A stretch of DNA of 64,000 nucleotides from DASWZN01 sp036404435 (lineage in GTDB: Bacteria > Acidobacteriota > Terriglobia > Bryobacterales > Bryobacteraceae), in the NCBI GenBank assembly GCA_036404435.1, contig DASWZN010000060.1:1-64000 (forward strand). Reading direction: 5' to 3'. The notes below the pieces were generated by a model. The model worked only from the letters and a program-made list of their open reading frames with translations, had not been told where the DNA came from and ran no database searches. The position numbers and the translations under genes are program-made. Shown in pieces: positions 1 through 7,571 of the stretch (the first letter of the stretch is position 1; every line of letters begins with the position of its first letter).

Positions 1-141
1 GCAGCGGACTTCGAATCTGCCCCAGGGAGCGCGACTCCCCCGGAACATCGAATCCACCATAACCCCACCTCTTCAACCGGGCCCTCAAAAGGGGACATTT
101 CTACTTGGCAGAGAAGGGGACATTTCTATTTGGCGTTGACA
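1..141. mobile_element. Terminal part of an IS21-like insertion sequence
   Basis: Two near-identical 21-bp units lie at 89-109 and 114-134, each reading AAGGGGACATTTCTA then C or T then TTGGC, 25 bp apart. They are followed by GTTGACA ending at 141, so the opposite strand begins TGTCAAC. Short repeated units next to a TGT...ACA tip are known for IS21-family ends. The element would extend left, out of the window. No transposase could be recognised in 1-88, where one forward frame stays open and the others are too short to judge. The inner units overlap the last codons of the neighbouring GH74 gene. Family assignment is inference. Confidence 0.55.
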
Positions 142-2905
142 CTTGGCTTGCTGGGTGGATCTCCGGACCTCGGTCCGTCCTCCCGGCCCCGCCCGGGGCG
201 ATATCTCCGTAAACGATGCCGCGGCCCTCGGTGCCGACGTAGACCCGGCCATAGATCCGTGGATCGCCCGAAATCGCGCCCAGCACGCCGTACTGGTGGG
301 CGGCGTCGTTGATGCGGGTCCAGGAATTGCCCGCGTCTTCGGAACGAAAGATCCCGTAGACACCACCTATTGTCCCCACCGCGAAGACGGCCGGGTACGA
401 GGCGCCCGGAGCCGCCATGCCGAATCCGACCAGCGGGGCGCTGTCAATCGTGCCGATCCTGGCGAAGCTGGCGCCGGAGTCGGTCGAATGGTACAGACCG
501 GCCGCCGTCGGCAGCCACAGATCGCCCTCATGGCCGAAAACCGCTTTCGGCTGAGCTTCCGCCGTCCATCCCGGACTCCCCAGATCCTGCGGCAGCCCTG
601 TGGCCCGCGCCGCGAACGAAACGCCGCCGTCGGTGCTGGCGTAGAAGGTTCCGGTGGTCGGATCGTATCCGTAGAACTTGTTCGGGTTCACCCGATCCGA
701 CACCACCCGCAGGCCGACCGGCGCGCCCGTCGAGGAGATCCACGGCCCGTTGTGGGCGTAGGCAGGCACGGTGTCTCCAGCCGCCCAGACATAAGTGCCG
801 CCATTGGCCGAGACGGCGACCATAGCGACATACCCGTCGCTAGCTACCGGCCCTGACCCCGCCCCGGGGGGAATGCCGTTTATCTGCATCCAGGTGGCGC
901 CGCCGTCCGCCGACCAGGTGCCCGCGATGTGTCCGTTGTAATCCAGCATGCCCACCCGAGCCATTACCAGAGGGTTCGACTCGGCAAAGTCCAGCGACGC
1001 CACTTCGATCATGTACGGATTCTGGAACGGCACCGGAGAGACGGTGAAGTCATCGTGCCGGAAGCCGCCTTCGTCCGCGAGCGTACTCAGCAGGTGGGCT
1101 CCGGACGGCGGGCTGATCACCTGGTGAAGCACGGTCTCTTCGATCCCGTCTGCTCCCACGTACCAGTGGGTGGTCTCGCCGGAATCCATGCTGGTCAGGT
1201 CGTTGGTAGCCCACACCGTGCTGCCGCCGGAATAGAGCGCGTGATCGGAATCGAACGGATCGATTTCGAACGAGCAGTTCCACGTCCCGAACACCGACTG
1301 GTTGTTCAGGAACGGCGACAGGGACGTGTCGAACGCGGCGTTCTGCCTCAGGCTCCTCCAGGTTGCGCCGCCGTCGGTGCTGCGGAAGATATCGTCCCCC
1401 GGAGACCAGCGGTTCCAGGTGCCCACCATGACGGTCCCATTCCGCCGGGCGTCCACGCCGACAGCGACGTATCCGTACCACAGGTTCGTTGGCGTGTCCG
1501 GCGGCGTGATGTTGGTCCAGGTACCGTCGTTGGTATTGAGCTTATAGACAGCTCCGTTGCCGATGGCGCCCATCCCCGCCGAGTTGGCGTAGGTCACATA
1601 GAACAGGCCGTCCGGACCGAGCGCCGATCGCATGGGCCGCAGCGTCTCGCCGTCTGGCAGAAGCGTGGGCTGGCCGGGCACCTGCTGCCAGGTGACGCCG
1701 TCGTCGGTCGAGCGGTAGATGCCCCCGGTGTAGGCGCCAACATACACGGTGCCACTGTGCCTGGGATCGAACCGGACGAAAATCAGACCCACCAGGTCGG
1801 GCGTGGCGGTGATGGGGAAACTCGCCATCTGGCTCCAGGTGGCGCCGTAATCCGAACTCAGCCAAAGCCCGTTCTCGTGCGTGCCCAGATAGAGTTCGCT
1901 GGGCTTGAACGGATTGACAGCCAGGCGCTCGCCTCCCTGCTGTCCATGGGCGAGGTCGTTGGCGCCCAGCTTGAAAGGCAGATTGACGCGCTCGAAGGTG
2001 GAGCCCTGGTCGGGCGAAATCAGGATGGCGCCGTCGATGGGGGACGAGGAGTCGATGTACGTTCCCGCGGCCAGGTAAAGCCGCTGCGGGTCCGTGGGGT
2101 CGAGGGCGATGCTCTCGATCCCCGTCAGGCTCCAATCCTGGGGTGTGCCGTCCAGCCAATCTGTCACCGCAATCCAGAGTTTAGTGGCGGCATCCCAACG
2201 GTAGGCTCCGCCGACATTGGCGCGGATGTACATGAGTCCCTGCTGGGCGGGGTGAGTGTAGAGACCAGGCATCGTGCCGCCGTCGACGATCTTCACGCTC
2301 TGCCAGCTATATTGCGTGCTGGTGAGCGGCGCCAGCACCCACAGCGTCACGCTCGCGGTGGCCGAAGCGTAATTGGCCGTGTCGGTGGGAGTGAATGCTA
2401 CCGACAGGCTGGCGGCTCCGGGCGCGGATTCCAGGGTTCCCGCCGCTGGAGTGTACACGGCCGTCCCGGCCAGGCTGTTGCCATCGACTCCTGTCACCGT
2501 CGCGTCCAGTTGCGCCGCGCCGAGCGCCGTGCCGAGCGGGACTCCGGCCGGCGCCGCCCAGGCGATGGCCGGCGTGGCACGATTCACCTGCAACGTAACG
2601 CTGGCGGTCGCCGAGGTGTAACTCTTCGGGTCGGACGGAGTGAAGGTTACAGCCAGCGTTTGGGCGCCCGCGGGCAGGACCGTGCCCGCCTGGGGCGAGT
2701 AAGCGAAGGTTCCCGCCACATTGGCCGTGGCGTTCAGTTGGCCGGCGCCCAAAGCCGTCCCATAGGTGATCGCTGCCGGCGCCGCCCAGGTGATGGCCGG
2801 TGTCACCGGTGTGCCGCCGCTCTTGCCGCCGCCTCCACAACCGCAACAGGCTGCCAGACAGCTCAGGGCCAACGCGCAAATGCCGCCTGCCCAACAAACC
2901 CGCAC
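101..2905 (-). CDS. Lipoprotein xyloglucanase-like glycoside hydrolase, GH74 family, with N-terminal Ig-like repeats
   Basis: The 934-residue protein starts at a GTG with a strong AAGGAGG ribosome site 7 bp upstream (2913-2919). Residues 1-20 form a lipoprotein signal with lipobox LAAC (Cys20), then a glycine-rich linker. Two MBG/Ig-like repeats (about 35-110 and 111-195) share the pattern PAI.WAAPA...GT.LGA.QL. From about 200 onward is the two-propeller GH74/sortilin-type fold, with GGAYRWDAATKLW, ESIALDPTDPQRLYLAAGTY and repeated STDGGATW-like BNR motifs. GH74 enzymes cut xyloglucan or related beta-1,4-glucans; substrate is not proven. The natural end is near GRGIVYGDI. The last dozen residues are encoded by the IS end, so the C-terminus is secondarily extended. 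A surface-anchored hydrolase is expected. Confidence 0.85.
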   Translation of the reverse strand: MRVCWAGGICALALSCLAACCGCGGGGKSGGTPVTPAITWAAPAAITYGTALGAGQLNATANVAGTFAYSPQAGTVLPAGAQTLAVTFTPSDPKSYTSATASVTLQVNRATPAIAWAAPAGVPLGTALGAAQLDATVTGVDGNSLAGTAVYTPAAGTLESAPGAASLSVAFTPTDTANYASATASVTLWVLAPLTSTQYSWQSVKIVDGGTMPGLYTHPAQQGLMYIRANVGGAYRWDAATKLWIAVTDWLDGTPQDWSLTGIESIALDPTDPQRLYLAAGTYIDSSSPIDGAILISPDQGSTFERVNLPFKLGANDLAHGQQGGERLAVNPFKPSELYLGTHENGLWLSSDYGATWSQMASFPITATPDLVGLIFVRFDPRHSGTVYVGAYTGGIYRSTDDGVTWQQVPGQPTLLPDGETLRPMRSALGPDGLFYVTYANSAGMGAIGNGAVYKLNTNDGTWTNITPPDTPTNLWYGYVAVGVDARRNGTVMVGTWNRWSPGDDIFRSTDGGATWRSLRQNAAFDTSLSPFLNNQSVFGTWNCSFEIDPFDSDHALYSGGSTVWATNDLTSMDSGETTHWYVGADGIEETVLHQVISPPSGAHLLSTLADEGGFRHDDFTVSPVPFQNPYMIEVASLDFAESNPLVMARVGMLDYNGHIAGTWSADGGATWMQINGIPPGAGSGPVASDGYVAMVAVSANGGTYVWAAGDTVPAYAHNGPWISSTGAPVGLRVVSDRVNPNKFYGYDPTTGTFYASTDGGVSFAARATGLPQDLGSPGWTAEAQPKAVFGHEGDLWLPTAAGLYHSTDSGASFARIGTIDSAPLVGFGMAAPGASYPAVFAVGTIGGVYGIFRSEDAGNSWTRINDAAHQYGVLGAISGDPRIYGRVYVGTEGRGIVYGDIAPGGAGRTDRGPEIHPASQVSTPNRNVPFSAK

Positions 2906-2928
2906 CGCCGTGCCTCCTTAGCCCAACG

Positions 2929-2958
2929 AGTCTAGTCCGCGGCTTCGAAGGCTGTCAA
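2929..2958 (-). promoter_or_regulatory. Sigma70-like promoter of the GH74 gene
   Basis: On the minus strand TTGACA (2953-2958) is followed after 18 bp by TAGACT (2929-2934). Transcription would start near 2922, leaving a leader of about 17 nt that contains the AAGGAGG site. The -35 is a perfect consensus. Confidence 0.5.
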
Positions 2959-2960
2959 GG

Positions 2961-2976
2961 CTGTAACGGTTACTGG
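2961..2976. promoter_or_regulatory. LacI/GalR-type operator-like palindrome
   Basis: CTGTAACGGTTACTGG holds the palindrome GTAAC-G-GTTAC (2963-2973). The opposite strand, CAGTAACCGTTACAG, resembles known LacI-family operators of the GTGTAACCGTTACAC type. It lies 2 bp upstream of the -35 box of the GH74 promoter, a place where a regulator could act. The regulator is unknown; the only LacI-family gene in the window is 25 kb away. Confidence 0.4.
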
Positions 2977-3088
2977 CCGGAGCACCTGACCTCAAGTGTC
3001 CCGCGACTTTGTGGCGCCGCAAGTGCGCTTCGGTGCCCGCGACAAGCCTGGGGTGCATACTCTCTTCTTCTTGCCAGAGGACAACGCC

Positions 3089-3264
3089 ATGGGGTTGCGA
3101 TTGCTTTTGATGCTCTTGCCCGTCGCGGCCTGCGCGGCGGTCAACCCTTACCCCCGTTCCCAGGCGCGGTGCCGAGCGAGTCCTATAAGGTGACAGCGTG
3201 GACTGAGCCCAGACGGCCAGCGATCAGCGGCTCATCGGAATTCATCACGTTCTACACCTCGTGA
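3089..3264 (+). pseudogene. Remnant of a secreted-protein gene, frameshifted
   Basis: An ATG at 3089 opens a convincing signal peptide, MGLRLLLMLLPVAACAAVNP, with AGAGGA-type ribosome site upstream. That frame degenerates at about residue 20. A neighbouring frame continues plausibly with PFPGAVPSESYKVTAW and stops at 3264. One frameshift near 3150 would join the two parts into the first 55-60 residues of an exported protein; the rest is gone. The 386-bp gap 2906-3291 otherwise holds only the GH74 promoter and operator. No family could be assigned. Confidence 0.25.
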
Positions 3265-3291
3265 GGACTCGGGGAGGCTGACGGCCGATGG

Positions 3292-4056
3292 CTAATGGCC
3301 GGCAGCCGCCATGGCCTCGTTGAGGCGCCGGAAGACGGTATCGTAGCGGCCGCTCTCGGCAGCGAAGCGGAGAGGCTTCACACTTTCCACGCAGATCTCA
3401 GCCGCCGCAGGCTGGGTCTTCAGGATCTCCATCACCTCCGCAATGAACTTGTCCAGGGGCATCGCGCGCGGGTCGGAGGCCCCGCCCATGAGATCCGTGG
3501 CGACATAAGGAGGGACGAGTTCGAGAACCTCTATCGCGGACCCTCGGAGCTGCCAGCGCAGCGATTGCGTGTAGGAGTGGATGGCGGCCTTGGTCGCGCA
3601 ATACGTGGGGGTCGGAGCCATCGGAACGAAGGCCAGCCCAGAGGAGACGTTCATGATGACGGAGGCGGGCTGCCTTTCGAGCAGAGGCAGAAGCGCCGCG
3701 GTTAACCGGATGGGGCCCAGCAGATTGGTGGCGATCGTAGATTCCGCGTCGCCGAGATCCGCCTGTTGGGCCCGGAGTTTTTCGGCGCGCATGATCCCGG
3801 CGTTGTTAATGAGGACGTTCAGCGCCGGGTAGCGCGCCGCCACCTCAGCCGCGAAAGAGCGGATGTGGGCGGGGTCTTCGATATCGAGCGTCAGGGAGGT
3901 CATGCCCGGGTTCGCGGCAGTGGTCTCGTCGAGTGCCCGCTTGCGTCGCCCCGCGATGATGACCTGGTTTCCCAGAGCGTGGAAAGCTTCCGCCAGCCCA
4001 CGGCCGATGCCCGAGCCGCCGCCCGTAATCAGAATCGTGTTGCCGGTAGTCTTCAT
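3292..4056 (-). CDS. Short-chain dehydrogenase/reductase (DltE-like)
   Basis: The 254-residue protein has the full classical SDR set: nucleotide-binding GGGSGIG near residue 13, NNAG near 90, catalytic Ser in MNVSSG and the YCATK active-site pair. It would reduce or oxidise a hydroxyl/keto group with NAD(P)H in the cytoplasm. The GRRKRAL stretch after beta2 suggests basic residues contacting NADPH. The overall pattern resembles the DltE-type uncharacterised SDR group; the substrate cannot be told. The gene stands alone, bounded by the decayed secreted gene and a MITE-like repeat. Confidence 0.85.
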   Translation of the reverse strand: MKTTGNTILITGGGSGIGRGLAEAFHALGNQVIIAGRRKRALDETTAANPGMTSLTLDIEDPAHIRSFAAEVAARYPALNVLINNAGIMRAEKLRAQQADLGDAESTIATNLLGPIRLTAALLPLLERQPASVIMNVSSGLAFVPMAPTPTYCATKAAIHSYTQSLRWQLRGSAIEVLELVPPYVATDLMGGASDPRAMPLDKFIAEVMEILKTQPAAAEICVESVKPLRFAAESGRYDTVFRRLNEAMAAAGH

Positions 4057-4071
4057 AACTCGAATTATAGC

Positions 4072-4263
4072 GGTCAGCCATCAGCCCTCAGCAACAGCTG
4101 GTTGAGCGGATGGGGGCTGGCTGCGATCGTCAGGAACGCGGGCGAGTGCGGATGGCGGACAGTTGAAAGCTGGTGGTCGTTGGCTCGCCACAGACCTGTG
4201 GTCGCCCGACGGAAAGTCGGGGCGTGCCGATGGCTGAGGGCTGATCGCTGAGGGCTGATGGCC
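4072..4263. repeat. MITE-like element with terminal inverted repeats
   Basis: GGTCAGCCATCAGCCCTCAG begins at 4072, and its near-exact inverse GCTGAGGGCTGATGGCC ends at 4263; a further inverse copy GCTGAGGGCTGAT starts at 4232. The ends enclose about 190 bp with no coding capacity, plus an internal CCCGACGGAAAGTCGGG hairpin near 4206. It fills the whole gap between the SDR and carbamoyltransferase genes. This fits a miniature inverted-repeat or REP-like dispersed element. Confidence 0.55.
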
Positions 4264-4269
4264 ACCGGC

Positions 4270-5844
4270 TCACTTCTGCAAAAAGAAGTTGCCCACAAAC
4301 ATCGCGTCTATGCCCGAGGAGTAGAAGCTCCGCACCGCGTCCCGCGGCGTGCAGACCAGTGGGTCGCCAAACAGGTTGAAGGACGTGTTGTAGAGCACCG
4401 GCAACCCGGTCGAGGCCCCCGCGGCGTGCAGCAGCCGCCAGTAGAGCGGGTTGTCTTCCCGGCTCACCGTGTGGACGCGCACCAGGTCGCCGCTGAGGAT
4501 GGCGCTCTCGAATGCGCTACGGTGCGCGGGCCGCACGCGGCTCACCGTCGCCAGGAAGCGCGCGTTGGGCGCGGCGTCGAAATACTCCGCGCACAGCTCC
4601 GCCGGAACCGAAGCCGCGAACTTGCGGAACGGCTCGCGGTGCTTGATGAACGCGTTCAGGTTCTCGGTCGAATAGGGGTTGCGCGGCGAGGCCAGCAGGC
4701 TGCGGTTGCCCAGCGCGCGCGGCCCGAATTCCATGCGCCCCTGCATCCACGCCACGATCTTGTTGTCGTCGATCTCGCGAACCGCCGTCTCGATCAGCTC
4801 TTCGGAAGTCTGCAGGTAGCGGAACCGCAGCTTGCAGTTCTCGACCACCTTCTTGACCTTCTCGGCGTCGAACTCGGGACCCAGGCACAGATTTCCGATC
4901 GAAACGCGCTCGCTCCGCCCGGCGATGGTGTGCCAGGCGTGGAAAGCCGCGCCGAGGGCCGTTCCCGCGTCGCCCGCGGCCGGCTGCACGAACACGTTGC
5001 GCCAGCAGCCCGAGCGCTCGAAGGCCGAAACCAGCAGCGCGTTGAGGAACAGGCCGCCCGCCAGGCACAGGTTCTCGCCGCTGCCGGCCATCTCGATCGC
5101 AACGCGTTCGATGGCGCGCTGCGCTCCGGCCGCAAGCTGCGGCTTCATCGACTCGGGAATCGCCGCCTCTTCTTCGAGGCCGAGCCGCCCGTAGAACTTC
5201 GCGCTGAAACCGCCGTGCCTCGGCCGGTCGCTATCGAAGAACGAACGGTCGACTCGCGGCCATCCTCCATCCTTCGCTCCGAGCACTTCGAGGAACAACC
5301 CTTCTAGGCCCGCCTCGCCGGCCGCCGACATCCATTGCAACTTGTGCGAATCGGCTTCGGGATCGAAGCCCACCAGTTCGGCGACGCGGCAGTACAGATC
5401 GCCCAATGAATCCGGGTAGTAGAGCTCGCGTTCGGCGGTGAGCTGATTCCCGCGAGCCGACCAGCGCGCGCCGCAGCGGAAATCGCCCGCGCGGTCGAGC
5501 GTGAGCACCGTGGCCTGGTCGAAGGGCGAAGCGTAATAGGCCGACGCCGCGTGCGCCAGATGATGATCCACCAGCACAAGCTGGCTTTTCGGAAACAAGC
5601 CGCGCCAGGCCAGATGAACCGGGCCCTCCGGACCGATCGCGATCGGCCGCACCATGGCCACCGTATCGACCTGCTCCAGATCCGTGACGCCCGCGAGGCC
5701 CAGCGCCATGAGCATGTGCTTCATGGGCACGCTGCCCTCCCGCGACCTCAGCTTTCTCTTCTCGATGGCCGACACCAGCTCTCCGTCCTTCACGACCGCG
5801 GCCGCCGTGTCGCCGTGCAGCCCGCCGATTCCCAAAATGATCAT
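4270..5844 (-). CDS. NodU/CmcH-family carbamoyltransferase
   Basis: A 524-residue protein starts at the ATG at 5844, which overlaps the glnS stop as ATGA; an upstream extension would only read through glnS out of frame. The N-terminal ASKHA/Kae1-like domain begins MIILGIGGLHGDTAAAVVKD and carries the metal-binding VDHHLAHAASAYY. The C-terminal carbamoyltransferase domain has MQGRMEFGPRALGNRSLLAS. Family members form carbamoyl adenylate from carbamoyl phosphate and ATP and pass the carbamoyl group to a hydroxyl, usually on a sugar or natural product. No biosynthetic cluster surrounds it. It is instead the last gene of a gltX-glnS operon, which is unusual; the acceptor is unknown. Confidence 0.85.
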   Translation of the reverse strand: MIILGIGGLHGDTAAAVVKDGELVSAIEKRKLRSREGSVPMKHMLMALGLAGVTDLEQVDTVAMVRPIAIGPEGPVHLAWRGLFPKSQLVLVDHHLAHAASAYYASPFDQATVLTLDRAGDFRCGARWSARGNQLTAERELYYPDSLGDLYCRVAELVGFDPEADSHKLQWMSAAGEAGLEGLFLEVLGAKDGGWPRVDRSFFDSDRPRHGGFSAKFYGRLGLEEEAAIPESMKPQLAAGAQRAIERVAIEMAGSGENLCLAGGLFLNALLVSAFERSGCWRNVFVQPAAGDAGTALGAAFHAWHTIAGRSERVSIGNLCLGPEFDAEKVKKVVENCKLRFRYLQTSEELIETAVREIDDNKIVAWMQGRMEFGPRALGNRSLLASPRNPYSTENLNAFIKHREPFRKFAASVPAELCAEYFDAAPNARFLATVSRVRPAHRSAFESAILSGDLVRVHTVSREDNPLYWRLLHAAGASTGLPVLYNTSFNLFGDPLVCTPRDAVRSFYSSGIDAMFVGNFFLQK

Positions 5845-7571
5845 GGCTTTTGTGGGTCCGCCTGCTTTTGCGCCTTCTCGATTTTCGCCCAGGCGTCGCG
5901 AAGTTGCACCGTCCGGTTGAACACCAACTTGTCCGGCTGCGAATCCTCGTCCACGCAGAAATATCCCAGCCGCTCGAACTGGTGCCGGCTCCCCACTTCC
6001 GCGCCTTGCAGGCTCGGCTCCAGCTTGCACTCCCGCAGGACTTCGAGCGAGTTGGGATTGAGGTAGTCCGTCCACTCCATGCCTTCTTCGCTCTCGCCGC
6101 CCGGATTGGGGACCGTGAAGAGCAGGTCGTACAACCGCACCTCAGCATCCACGGCGTGCGCGGCCGAGACCCAGTGGATGGTCGATTTCACGCGCCGCCC
6201 ATCCGGCGCGTTGCCGCCCTTGGTGGCCGGGTCGTAAGTGCAGTGGATTGCCACGACTTCGCCCTTGTCATTCTTCACCACCCCGGTGCAGGTCACGAAG
6301 TAGGCGTAGCGCAGCCGCACTTCGCGGCCCGGCGCCAGGCGGAAATACTGCTTGGGCGGGTCCTCCCGAAAATCGTCCTGCTCGATGTAGAGGACCCGCG
6401 AGAACGGCACTTTGCGCGTCCCCGCGGAGGCGTCCTCGGGGTTGTTGACCGCCTCCACCTGCTCAACCGTGTCCTGCGGGTAGTTATCGATAACCAACTT
6501 TAACGGCCGCAGGACGCCCATCACCCGCGGCGCCCGCTTGTTCAAGTCCTCACGCACGTAGTATTCGAGCAGCGAGAGCTCCGTCGATCCGTTGGTCTTC
6601 GAGACGCCCACCCGGCCGCAGAAGTTGCGGATCGCTTCCGGCGTGTATCCCCGCCGCCGGATTCCCGAAATCGTCGGCATGCGCGCGTCGTTCCAGCCGC
6701 TCACGTAGCCCTTCTGCACCAGCGTCAGCAGCTTGCGCTTGCTGAGAACCGTATAGGTGAGGTTGAGCCGGTCGAACTCGATTTGCTGCGGATGGTAGAT
6801 GCCCAACTGCTCGACGTACCAGTCGTAGAGCGGCCGATGGTCTTCGAACTCGAGCGTGCAGATGGAGTGCGTGATCTTCTCGATCGAGTCCGATTCGCCG
6901 TGCGTGTAGTCGTACATCGGGTAGATGCACCACTTATCGCCCGAGCGGTGATGTTCGGCGTGGAGAATCCGGTACATCACCGGGTCCCGCATGTTCAGGT
7001 TCGGCGAAGCCATGTCGACCTTGGCCCGAAGCGTTCGCGCGCCGTCCGGGAACTCGCCCGCCCGCATGCGCTCGAACAGGTCCAGGTTCTCTTCGACCGT
7101 TCGGTCGCGGTAAGGGCTGTTCTTCCCCGGCTCCGTTAGCGAGCCACGGTACTCACGCACCTGCTCGGCCGTCAGGTCGCAAACGTACGCCTTGCCGGCC
7201 TTGATCATCTGAACCGCCCACTCGTAGAGCTGGTCGAAATAGTCGGAGGCGTAGAACAGGCGGTCTTCCCAATCGAAGCCCAGCCAGCGCACGTCCGTGA
7301 TGATCGACTCGACGTACTCGGTCTCTTCCTTGCAGGGATTCGTGTCGTCGAACCGCAGGTTGGTCTTGCCGCCGAACTCCGCCGCGAGGCCGAAGTTCAA
7401 ACAGATGGACTTGGCATGGCCGATGTGCAGGTAGCCGTTTGGCTCGGGCGGAAACCGCGTGTGAACGCGCCCGCCGTACTTGTTGGTTTCGAGGTCGTGA
7501 AGGACGATTTCACGGATGAAATGGGAAGGCGCCGCGGCTTCCGCCGGCGGTTTTGGATTAGGGTCTGTCAT
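5841..7571 (-). CDS. glnS: Glutaminyl-tRNA synthetase
   Basis: The 576-residue class I synthetase charges tRNA-Gln with glutamine in the cytoplasm. It shows the HIGH-type motif in PPEPNGYLHIGHAKSICLNF (about residues 42-61) and the KMSKS-type VLSKRKL (about 278), followed by the two beta-barrel anticodon-binding domains. Length matches the usual 550-580. The start codon overlaps the gltX stop as ATGA, and its stop overlaps the carbamoyltransferase start in the same way, so the three genes are probably translationally coupled. GlnRS in bacteria is generally held to derive from eukaryotic GlnRS by transfer. Confidence 0.95.
   Translation of the reverse strand: MTDPNPKPPAEAAAPSHFIREIVLHDLETNKYGGRVHTRFPPEPNGYLHIGHAKSICLNFGLAAEFGGKTNLRFDDTNPCKEETEYVESIITDVRWLGFDWEDRLFYASDYFDQLYEWAVQMIKAGKAYVCDLTAEQVREYRGSLTEPGKNSPYRDRTVEENLDLFERMRAGEFPDGARTLRAKVDMASPNLNMRDPVMYRILHAEHHRSGDKWCIYPMYDYTHGESDSIEKITHSICTLEFEDHRPLYDWYVEQLGIYHPQQIEFDRLNLTYTVLSKRKLLTLVQKGYVSGWNDARMPTISGIRRRGYTPEAIRNFCGRVGVSKTNGSTELSLLEYYVREDLNKRAPRVMGVLRPLKLVIDNYPQDTVEQVEAVNNPEDASAGTRKVPFSRVLYIEQDDFREDPPKQYFRLAPGREVRLRYAYFVTCTGVVKNDKGEVVAIHCTYDPATKGGNAPDGRRVKSTIHWVSAAHAVDAEVRLYDLLFTVPNPGGESEEGMEWTDYLNPNSLEVLRECKLEPSLQGAEVGSRHQFERLGYFCVDEDSQPDKLVFNRTVQLRDAWAKIEKAQKQADPQKP

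Noticed and set aside
1..60. tRNA-like strings TTCGAATC and TCGAATCCACCA
   Set aside because: No T-stem pairs around them and no acceptor or anticodon arm could be folded.
929..2935. 668-codon open frame on the plus strand
   Set aside because: It is antisense to the well-supported GH74 gene, shows no domain, and its composition is typical of reverse frames in GC-rich genes.
4270..6075. Longer form of the carbamoyltransferase beginning at 6075
   Set aside because: The first 77 codons overlap glnS in another frame; the ASKHA domain starts right at the ATGA overlap.
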